Shown: in pieces, positions 56,001-64,000 of the stretch | Layout: every line of letters starts with the position of its first letter | Position numbering within the stretch: the first letter of the stretch is position 1 | NCBI RefSeq assembly: GCF_030463535.1 | Contig: NC_132897.1 | Span: forward strand, 6,516,321 to 6,580,320 | Reading direction: 5' to 3' | Length of the DNA stretch: 64,000 nucleotides | Origin: Salminus brasiliensis | Taxonomy: Eukaryota; Chordata; Actinopteri; Characiformes; Bryconidae | The notes under the pieces: generated by a model | What the model was told of the DNA's origin: nothing | What the model saw: only the letters and a program-made list of their open reading frames with translations | Databases searched by the model: none | Program-made: the position numbers and the translations under genes

Positions 56001-59000
56001 GTAAGGAGATCAGTTTTCTGGCTCTGTGTAGATAGAGTTGCTATGTCTGTGATCAGGTGCTACACACTGCTTGTTTTCTGCAGCAATGCAGTGCTTCAGG
56101 AACAGCCAAGTGAAAAAAGAAAAGCCAAAAAGCAAAACCTTGTTGAAAGTAAAAGTGAATAATATTCAGTTCAGTTCAATTTTAATTTATTAATATAGGC
56201 TTTTCACAAGGAATGTTATCGCAAAGCAGCTTTACAGAGATCCGGGTCCTTAGTGGAGAGCCAGGTCTGGCAGTGCCAGGACAGAGCAGTTGGAACAGGG
56301 CATCTCAATACATCACAGTGACAGCAGAACAGGCTGATCCAAAGCATAGGCATCAGTACCCAACCACAAATGGACTCGCATCAGCAGCGAGTAGACAGCT
56401 GTGTTAGTATGGAAACAGGCTACATCTGCAAGGAAAACAGTAAAGTACACTGCTGGATTATCTGAAAGCTTGAGCAAAAAGGTGGGTTCGAGAGAAAGAA
56501 AGGAACCTTCCTTGAGAGGAAACAGTCCTCCTCGGGTCGATGGAAGATAGCACAATAATAGGTGTTAATGTCCTTTTGCCAGCAGGATGTGCCAAACTGT
56601 TCTTAGCTATAAAATCTGATAAGCTAAATTTACAGGCGGTTCTATTGGAAATGAAACAAATTGTAATGTAAATGATTTTAAAAATGTATGTGAACCAATC
56701 ACATCATGGAGGAAAAAAATCTAAGTGAACTAATATAATGGCAAACATTTTTTTAAGTAAAAAAAAAAATCATTATGCATTATCAGGCATTTTTTTTTTT
56801 TATATACAAGGGATATAAAGTCTTTGTCAGATTTGTTATGTTAACACTCAGACCAAGATTAATCATTTGAGATGTGTTCCCACATTCAGTGTGACCCAGA
56901 ATCTGTAGTTTCATTAACAACCAAACTGAAATTTTTTAGGGGAGGGAAAATAAAAAAAACCACATAAAAACTACAATCATATTGTTGCACCCTTAATTCA
57001 TAAATATGCACCCTTTGTGGCTTTATGACAGTATTCAGTCTTTTTGAGTAGGAGTTTATCAATATGACACATCTTGCACAACTCTTCCTTGTTCCTAGCA
57101 CTCCAGATAAGTCAGAAATGCGTGGGCATCTCCTGCGTACAGCCTCTTCAGGTCTACCCACAGATTTACTGCTCTGGCTAGGCCATTTGTAAAATTTTGA
57201 TCTTCTGGCAAAGCCATTAATTTTTGATTTGGAGGAATGCTTTGGGTCATTGTTGTGCTGAAAGGTAAAATTCCTTTTCAGCTTCTATTTTTTATTTTAT
57301 TTTTTTAATTTAATCTTTTTGGTGATGCAAAATGTTGCCTTTACATCAAGCATATCTAAAAGCTAAAAAGTTCAACCTTGGTCTCATCAGAGCATAACAT
57401 ACATTTGACAGTCTTGGATGCTCGTTTTGTAACACATAGCCGGACCTGGGTGTTTTTCTTTGTTAGAAAAGGCTTGTTAGTCTTCCCACCCGACCCCACA
57501 GCCAGACACTCAAACAATTCTGGAGATTGTCCCTGCACTACACAACCAGTGCTTGCCAAGCATTCCTGCAGCTCCTTGAATGTTGCTGTAGGCCTCCTGG
57601 CAGCCTCTCAGATACATTTTCTTGACTTCATCAATTTGACAACTGCTGTACCACATCCTGATGGCGGTTCTCACTGTGTTGCATGGTATATCCAGTTAAA
57701 TGTTGATACCTTTCAGCAATCAGCTCACTTTGTGGACAATGGCTTTTGCTGTAAAACGCAGCTGAGAAAATGTACTACATTTACATGTAAGGCATTTAGT
57801 AGACACTCTTAGCTGAATTAGAACAGCTGAACTTTATATAGGGTTAATCTGAATCACATCAGATGGTGGCAGCTGTGTACTGACATGAGTTTAGATGTGA
57901 TTGGGCTAATTCTGAACATTCCCATACCCTTGTATGTATGCATGCACATCCTGCTCGATAGACAGAATACTGGAGGAATGTAAGGATCTGCCCTCACTAG
58001 TTTAGATCCTATCTCACTCATCGCCATTTAAATAATATTTAAATAATAAATACTCTTTTATTACACAAAAGTAAATTACAGTGTCAATCTTGGTCAAAAA
58101 TAGGTCAGTCTTTAAGCATCACAGGTTCCATTGCTATGCTGATGACACCCTGCTTTACTTACTATGAGATAAATCAAATGAGACTTTGTTTAAATAAAAA
58201 AACAGACTTAATATCTCAAATTCAGAAAAGACAAAGGTCTTACTTTTGGATCCTAATATTGATCAATGCAAAAATGGCAATACTTCTCTAAATCTAGATG
58301 TCTGAGTCTCAGTCACACCCAGCAGCACTGTTTAAAAACCTAGGGGTTGTTTTTGACTCTGTCCTCTCGCTTGATGGACACATCTATTACATAGTTCAAA
58401 CTGCCTTCTTCCATCTATGTAATATTGCCAAGGCTGCATGGCTAGGTGCCTGATTTCTGCTTGAGGTCTCTTAGTAGTCTCTGTAGGGAATCCAGCTAAT
58501 GTGATGTTTTCTCAGAGTGAGAACATAGTAAATGTCTCTGGATTTTAAGGACAGTATCCAGGAGCTCAAAGGATGAAAACTTGCTGATGGAAGTGTCCGT
58601 ACAGTTTAAGCAGTAGCAAACCCAGGAAATCTGACATGCATGGCACATAGTTATAGCACATGAGTAATTGAATTTGTTTTGTCATTTTTCTCAGTGAGTT
58701 TGTGGATGTGGAATTTGGAACAAAACCATGTGTACTTGTCCTTCTGCTTTGAACTGAATAATAAGAAGTACTTTGCTGCAGTGAACCAAGAAGAATCCAA
58801 CATTCAGGTAATGAAGATCTCTGTATCAATAACAATAAAGCTACCATAATAATGATCATTACATTTTATAAACATTTAAAATGCTTTTTTTCCATCTTAA
58901 AAGGTTGTACCACTGAAGGAACCCATCAAAAATCAGATCGACACCAAGTTCCTGTTTAAGTGGAACTCAAGTAATTCAGAAGAATGGAGAAGCCTGAGCT

Positions 59001-59179
59001 CTGTGGCAGAACCCAGCAAGTACCTGTCTATCTCAGACAATGCCTTCACTCTCAGTACCTCACCAGAAACTCTCTTCAAATTTAAAAATGACACGAAAAT
59101 GTGCAATGTGAGGACGCGTAAGCTGCTTCCAAGACGTCGACGAACCAGTAGACCAATGTGCAGCAATTTAGCCTTCTGA
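55859..59179 (+). CDS. interleukin-1 family cytokine, three coding exons
   Basis: Exons: 55859-56000, 58695-58807, 58904-59179; 531 nt, 176 residues. The ATG has a strong Kozak context (agcATGg). The protein follows the IL-1 beta-trefoil order: SLRMVVKQSHGTVHK aligns to human IL-1beta ELKALHLQGQDMEQQ, then HVYLSFCFEL, KKYFAAVNQEE, TKFLFKW (human KRFVFNK), and at 116-128 LSSVAEPSKYLSI, which fits the IL-1 signature except for the first position (L for F/C) and the last (I for T). The exon phases, 1 before the penultimate exon and 0 before the last, match IL1B, and the last boundary falls at the same place (after NIQ, human LQLE). The segment before the trefoil is only about 25 residues, with no obvious caspase-1 site and no signal peptide. 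An unusual basic tail (RTRKLLPRRRRTSRP) follows the last strand. Position next to ckap2l supports the IL-1 assignment. It may be the teleost novel IL-1 family member (nIL-1Fm, il1fma); il1b proper is less likely because it is longer. Confidence 0.8.
56160..56555 (+). repeat. high-copy interspersed repeat in IL-1-like intron
   Basis: ttcaattttaatttattaat and gcaaagcagctttacagaga open a sequence known to recur in ostariophysan genomes; ends ccttgagaggaaacagtcct. Its class is not certain. Confidence 0.5.
57030..57480. repeat. interspersed repeat, probable DNA-transposon remnant
   Basis: atgctttgggtcattgttgt and cttggtctcatcagagcata recur widely in fish genomes in my recollection. There is no intact frame. 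Confidence 0.4.
58020..58460 (+). pseudogene. LINE (L2-like) reverse transcriptase fragment
   Basis: Degraded frame with HCYADDTLLYLL (the catalytic YADD motif, near 58130), KTKVLLLDPN and KNLGVVFDSVLSLDGHI. Stops and frameshifts are present. It lies in the intron before the second IL-1-like coding exon. Confidence 0.8.
58695..58807 (+). CDS. IL-1-like coding exon 2
   Basis: 113 bp, phase 1 to 0, acceptor catttttctcag, donor gtaatg. It encodes SLWMWNLEQNHVYLSFCFEL and NNKKYFAAVNQEESNIQ. It corresponds in phase and content to the 131-bp exon 6 of human IL1B. Confidence 0.8.
58904..59179 (+). CDS. IL-1-like last coding exon with IL-1 signature
   Basis: 276 bp, phase 0, acceptor tccatcttaaaag, stop TGA at 59177. 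It encodes VVPLKEPIKNQIDTKFLFKW, the signature LSSVAEPSKYLSI, TSPETLFKFKN (last strand) and then the basic tail ending MCSNLAF. The branch/pyrimidine tract is short but adequate. Confidence 0.85.
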   Translation, partial: VVPLKEPIKNQIDTKFLFKWNSSNSEEWRSLSSVAEPSKYLSISDNAFTLSTSPETLFKFKNDTKMCNVRTRKLLPRRRRTSRPMCSNLAF

Positions 59180-60124
59180 TTCATTGAGTCATTTGTTGCT
59201 AATCAGCACAGCACTTTGAGGTTTCCAACCCAGCCTTGTGAAAGCAGTTAGCACATCTTTACATGTAACCATGTAACAGCATTGTCTAAACTACACGTTT
59301 AGAATAACCTGCCAGCATATAGACCAGATATGGGTCTTCATTTAGAGGAGTCTGCTAATTAGTACTTTAAGATGCACCCATTGCTGACACATGTATTATA
59401 TTGTGTTCAGACAGCCTGTATAATCTTGATTGACAAACACTGACTATACAAAATGAGGCTCTAGTGTAATTAATGTATTTAATGAGAATCTGGGTCAAAT
59501 TGCGCATGCATTTACATTTTAACATGATAGCACTTGTAATTCCAAAGGGATTAGGTATAATCTGGATTCAGTTTCATGTGCACCTTTAGATCTACTTGCT
59601 TAAAATGTGTGGCTCCCCTAGTGCCCAATTCTTTTGAAAATTCATAGTGTAATTATGTGTCCCAACATAGACATACAAATCATTGTGGATTTGAATTGAG
59701 AATATTTACCCCGTTAAATACTTGCTGAAACCTGGTTGGTTGATAGTTGAATAACATTATTGAGGTTAAGGCTCTTAAGAAAATTCTGTCTCCCGTTTTA
59801 TGAGGATTGTATGACCAGCTTAGTACTACTTCGAAAAAGTATGATTCCTAGTTGGAGTTGTATTTTGTTTTTCTGTGATTAATCTTGCATAATGGATAAT
59901 AATGTTTGTAGGCCTCACAGCGTAGGAGGTAGGGGCTTAAATGCCCTTGAGCACTACATGAGTAGTGGGAGGTAGTACAGCTTATTGACCAATTTTTATA
60001 CCTATGGACTGTTTCAATTGAGACAAATACATAATGTGAGTTTGTGTGCAGCAGCTCAGTGCTTGGACCCCTTTAGACATGGCATTAAATAATACATTTA
60101 CTGAAGACTCTTGAATTACTGAAC

Positions 60125-60330
60125 CAACATTTCCCTCCCCAAGGTTAGTCATTTACCCAACCCACTTGTTAGTTTTCTCCCAATCACATGTAATGCTCCC
60201 GCCACTGGCAGGGTGAGGACTGACACATGCTTCCTCTGACACATGTGCAACCAGCCACCGCCTCTTTTTAAACTGCCGCCGAGGCATCGTCTCCAGGCAG
60301 TCAAATCACTTTGTCTTGGCTGGCCTGACT
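60125..60330 (-). mobile_element. SINE, reverse orientation
   Basis: gcagggtgaggactgacaca and accagccaccgcctcttttt match the SINEs at 18270 and 37610. Confidence 0.55.
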
Positions 60331-61393
60331 GGCTTTCACTGAGGTGCTTTAAAGACTTGTTACCTTTACAGTGACCAAGCCCAGGCTTTGTCTGAATTGT
60401 GTAACTGAATATTACATAACTTTGTTGTTATTTTACAGCAGTGTTTTATTTGCTTTGCAATCTTGATGGTCAAAATATATGTTTAATGAATTATTACAGC
60501 AGCATAGAAAAGTAAAAAATCCACCCCAAGATTTAGTTTCAGCTGTCCAGGATGTTTACTTTCTGGACCTACATTTTCTAGACATAGTAGCTAAGCTGAC
60601 ACAAAACCTTGTGTGTTTTAAGGTGGTAGTAACTTCAGGGTCCTGCAGATGCTGTTGCACAAGGGTTATAAATACCTGTAGGATGTGTAATGGGATTCAC
60701 AGATTGAGTAGAGGTGGGACAGTGCAGTCAATGTCTCGTTGGATGTGTGGAAAAAGGGATGTTGATGGGGGAGGGGGGGCAAAGTGTATGGTCATATGGG
60801 TCTACCAGCAGTGGCAGGAGTCCCCGTCTGCCGGAAATTCTCGTTAAGTTTGTGGCCGAAAAACAAATCGGACAGACGGGGACTGTGGTCAGGTTTCACA
60901 GCTTGTGAATGAATGTTCGGCACAATCAAATGCAATCACTCCTTTTTGTCAAACATTAACATCTGCTTTGCTCCCTTTTCCACACATCCAATGAGACCTT
61001 TACTGCACTGTACCACCTCTTCTCAATCTATGAATCCTGTCACACACCCCGCAGGAATTTACAGCCTGATCATCCTCTTGCCAGCTAATTTATCTATGCT
61101 CATTACTTTAAGTATCTCTATGTATTAAATTGTAAGCCTCTAAATGTGTTTAGATAAATATTATATTGGGTTTGAATATTAATCCAATTAATCTGAGTCG
61201 ACTGACAGGCCTGTAGTAAGGCCCAAAGGTCAAAAGGTCACCAGATACTCTAACTTGAACAATATGCTTGTGTATTTCTGTTTTATGTCATATTTTGTAG
61301 TTGAATATGTAGTTTCACAATTTCTAGTGCCTTCTATGTGTATGTAGTAAAATAAATGTCATTTACAGCACTGACTCATTGTCTTTTACAAAG

Positions 61394-61450
61394 TGTGTGT
61401 CTGTGTGTGTCTGTGTGTGTCTGTGTGTGTCTGTGTGTGTCTGTGTGTGT
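61394..61450 (+). repeat. (TGTGTGTC)n octamer microsatellite
   Basis: Seven near-perfect octamers. Confidence 0.95.
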
Positions 61451-61639
61451 ACTTCTGTTACTAGGAATACTTCCAGCAGAGGGGGTTATCTTTTTCCTCC
61501 ACATATTCAATACAGGAAAAATGGTGTGTGTGTGTGTAAGCAGTGTGTGTGTGTATGAACACATGGGCATATCTTTAGCTTCCTATAGCAACATGGCAAC
61601 ACTGAGGCTAAATATAGCACTGGAAACCCAGCACACACA

Positions 61640-61750
61640 GAGGTCTCCCTCTCTCTCTCTTTTCTGCTGTGAGTCAAACCATTCTGCCTGCAAAATCCCC
61701 CTCTGGCGCCCCCTGCTTCTGCTCGCAACATCCTTCATCCTTTTTATTTC

Positions 61751-61806
<56 letters not shown>

Positions 61807-62205
61807 ACCTGCATGTCTCTCTTTTGAGTTCTCTGCTCACCATTACTACGCTTGTCTTCATGTTTTCAGTTGCTCTATTATTCAGTCCTGTATTTTTCTG
61901 TATCCTCTCACCCCCATTCCCTCTCCATTTTCCTCTCTCTCTCATATGCCTCCCTCTTCTGCTCTATCTCTATCCCTCTCTCTCTGCCTCGCTCTCTCAC
62001 TTCGTCTGTTTCTCTTTATCTCTCTCTCCTGCTCCCTCTTACACTCTCCATTTTCTGTCTGCCTCGCCTCTCCTACTTTTGCACTATCCCTCTCTTCCCC
62101 TCTCTTTGCCTCTTTTTCTCTCTCACTCCCCCTTATTTTGCTTGTCCTCTCTGTCTCACTTTGTCTATTTTTATGTCTCTCTCTCTCTCTCTTGCTCTCT
62201 ACAGA
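61640..62205 (+). repeat. long polypyrimidine (T/C-rich) tract
   Basis: About 560 bp strongly biased to T and C on the + strand, including (TC)n and (TTTC)n at 61748-61805. It makes spurious open frames on both strands. Confidence 0.85.
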
Positions 62206-62572
62206 GTGTGGATTGGTGACCTTGTTGCCATGGGTAGCTTTAGATTTATATGTGCTGTAATGGGGGGGGGTACACACAAACGACTCAGCAGGGAAACCTC
62301 TCTGCTCTTTCACTCGCTCCACCAAACGGAACAGCTTCCCAGAAACGAGTAGTTCATGTCACTAGACCTTTCTTTCCTTTCACGGATGCTGAGAGGTACT
62401 CCCATTCTCATAACTCGCAATTCTTACTCCTGTATCTCGGTTTGATCAACGAAGATATATTTGAGCCTCAAAATTAATAATTAATGATAATAAATGTTTC
62501 AGCTGCAGCTAAAACTGATTAAATACTCTATAAGATGTTTGGTCTGTGGCTCTTTCACCTTAATTTGTTAAT

Positions 62573-62995
62573 TCCCATCTGCAGGCTAGAACCACTTCTA
62601 ACACACAAGGGAGGCCTTCCTAATCTAAGACTCCTGAGGCTGAGATGTTGCCAAGGTTTGAACTTATGATCTCCTGTCTCTTGACAGGCAGGCAGTTAGA
62701 CAGTTGTGCCACCCCAGAGCTGTGAAAAACTGCAGATTTCTGTGTTCAAGAAAGTTGGAGATTGAACTGTGTTTTGATGTAGTGGACTTTCACAACTCTA
62801 ATTCTCACAGTGCTTTCACTGTTGCTCATCAAGTGTAAGGAGATCATAAGTTCAAATCCCAGCAAGGGCTTAGTGATCCACTGTAAAAGCCTCCCAGTCT
62901 GGGCAGGTCATGTGGTCTGGGGGAATTCTAACCTGCAGATGGGAATGACAGTAAACAGATTGAGGGGGAGAAGCCACATACTAAACATCTTACAC
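62573..62995. mobile_element. inverted pair of SINEs
   Basis: 62573-62715 (minus) and 62830-62995 (plus) share ggagatcataagttcaaa (B-box region) and their outer ends, cccatctgcagg and cctgcagatggg, are complementary, so the pair can form a hairpin of over 100 bp per arm. Confidence 0.65.
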
Positions 62996-63456
62996 ATTAT
63001 TTTATGGGTTTCAGCTGCAGCTTGTTTTATTAAAGTTTCTGATGTTTGACTCAGTATCGTTGACCAACTGACATCTGACTTAACTCTGTGATCAGTTAAT
63101 GCATCATTATAAGTTGACGTGACCTAAAGGTTTACAGTGATGAGTGTTCACTTTTTTGTGAGCCTTTTTGAGCCTTGGAGCACGTTCAGCATAAATGCGC
63201 ATAGCGCTAGTAACAGCTCGTTTTACTACTGACTATTTATAGAAAAACTATTGACTTGGACTACATTAATAATGGATACAACAGAGTAGTTGCAGCACCT
63301 GCTCAGTGATATCCAGAGGCATTCTACAAAACAGGTGCCATTTCTATCCTCAATGTTTGATGAGACGCATTAAGCCCAAAAATTATGCCAAAGTGTGTTT
63401 CCAAAGCTCAAAGCTATTAATTAAAAGTGTTCTTGTTATCACGGCATGCAATGATC

Positions 63457-63868
63457 AGCAATAACATTTGCACCACCTGACTAATATTGAGCCACAAAAG
63501 ATATGAGCATTTGAGGCATAGACTCCACAACACAGACCCCTGAAGGTGTCCTGTGGTGTCTGGTACCAAGACATTAGCAGGAGATCCTGAGACAAAGCAC
63601 TTTTGGTAGATACTGACCACTGCATACCAGAAAAAAACTACAAGACCTGCCTGTTGTTTTGGAGATGTTCTGCCCCAGTAATCTAGCCATCAGTCTGGAC
63701 CATGTCAAAGTGGCCATATGCCCATTTTTCCTGCTTTTAGCACACATCACCTTCAAAAACTGACTGTTCACTTGCTGCCTAATGCATCCATTCATTGGCA
63801 GACGCCACTGTGGATGAAGATAATCAACGTTTTTTACTTCACCTGTAGGTGGTGTTAATGTTATGGCT
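63457..63868 (-). mobile_element. MITE with terminal inverted repeats, family B
   Basis: Left end agcaataacatttgcaccac and right end gtggtgttaatgttatggct form a 22-bp imperfect inverted repeat (18 of 22). The interior matches the copies at 4130 and 6379. Confidence 0.8.
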
Positions 63869-64000
63869 ATTTCTTAAACAGTAACATACTAATTTTAATA
63901 ATTGTTCATTAGTACATGGCCATTCCCACATGCCCACATTTGTATCACCAAATACATTTTTATTATTATTAACTTTTATGTTTGTCTTACCACCCCGTCA

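Larger units (their letters stand above)
59180..61600. other. IL-1-like 3' UTR and downstream intergenic DNA
   Basis: No coding potential was seen. Scattered ATTTA motifs occur to about 59720. A SINE in reverse orientation lies at 60125-60330. An AATAAA occurs at about 61351, but a closer unlabelled signal may be used. The 3' end of the transcript is not defined. Confidence 0.5.

Noticed and set aside
56084..56147. Possible exon after acceptor gttttctgcag (CFRNSQVKKEKPKSKTLLK)
   Set aside because: It ends in phase 0, incompatible with the next confirmed exon, and has no family similarity.
56586..56663. Possible extra IL-1-like exon encoding AKLFLAIKSDKLNLQAVLLE
   Set aside because: It resembles an IL-1 strand, but none of its donor sites gives the phase 1 needed by the exon at 58695, and the direct junction 56000/58695 already aligns without a gap.
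57378..57812. 144-codon frame in the IL-1-like intron
   Set aside because: It lies in an interspersed repeat; there is no start context, splice support or recognisable domain.
61356..62219. Open frame of 287 codons rich in Leu/Ser/Phe
   Set aside because: It is an artefact of the polypyrimidine and TGTGTGTC repeats; there is no domain and overlapping long frames exist in other phases and on the other strand.

Overview
The window is vertebrate nuclear DNA, most likely from a teleost fish (probably an ostariophysan such as a characin or catfish; this placement is inference). Reasons: short coding exons with GT/AG borders separated by long introns, abundant CA/GT microsatellites, many copies of Tc1/mariner-type transposon remnants typical of fish, tRNA-derived SINEs with A/B boxes, L2-like LINE pieces, and proteins whose closest known relatives are vertebrate. 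There are no bacterial-type operons, tRNA/rRNA genes or CRISPR arrays. Three protein-coding genes lie head-to-tail on the + strand. (1) The 3' part of cnnm4 (CBS/CNBH magnesium transporter) occupies 1-35965 plus a 3' UTR. The large first coding exon is upstream of the window, positions 1-16439 are intron, and six exons between 16440 and 35965 encode the end of the second CBS motif, the cyclic-nucleotide-binding-homology domain and the C-terminus. (2) A complete ckap2l-like mitotic spindle gene has nine coding exons from 40796 to 49772 (689 codons), a cell-cycle-type promoter (CHR, CCAAT, E2F motifs) just upstream and a poly(A) signal at 50171. (3) A compact interleukin-1-family gene has a TATA-like box near 55371, a noncoding first exon, and three coding exons 55859-59179 (176 residues). 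All splice phases in genes 2 and 3, and in the visible part of gene 1, join without a frameshift. The linkage ckap2l to an IL-1 family gene reproduces the CKAP2L-IL1A-IL1B neighbourhood of tetrapods, and CNNM4 is on the same human chromosome, so neighbourhood and sequence agree. Between and inside the genes the DNA is dominated by repeats: about fifteen copies of one Tc1-like non-autonomous element (ends reading cactatatgtccaaa), copies of two further DNA-transposon families, a solo LTR with TATA and poly(A) signals in a ckap2l intron, SINEs, LINE 3' ends, a duplicated ~1.2-kb block upstream of the IL-1-like gene, and a 66-bp near-perfect inverted repeat in a cnnm4 intron. After 59180 no gene is visible up to 64000. 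The genes do not form a pathway: one is a membrane Mg2+ transporter, one a spindle protein and one a predicted cytokine. The IL-1-family gene, with a very short N-terminal region and an arginine-rich C-terminal tail, is the most interesting item.
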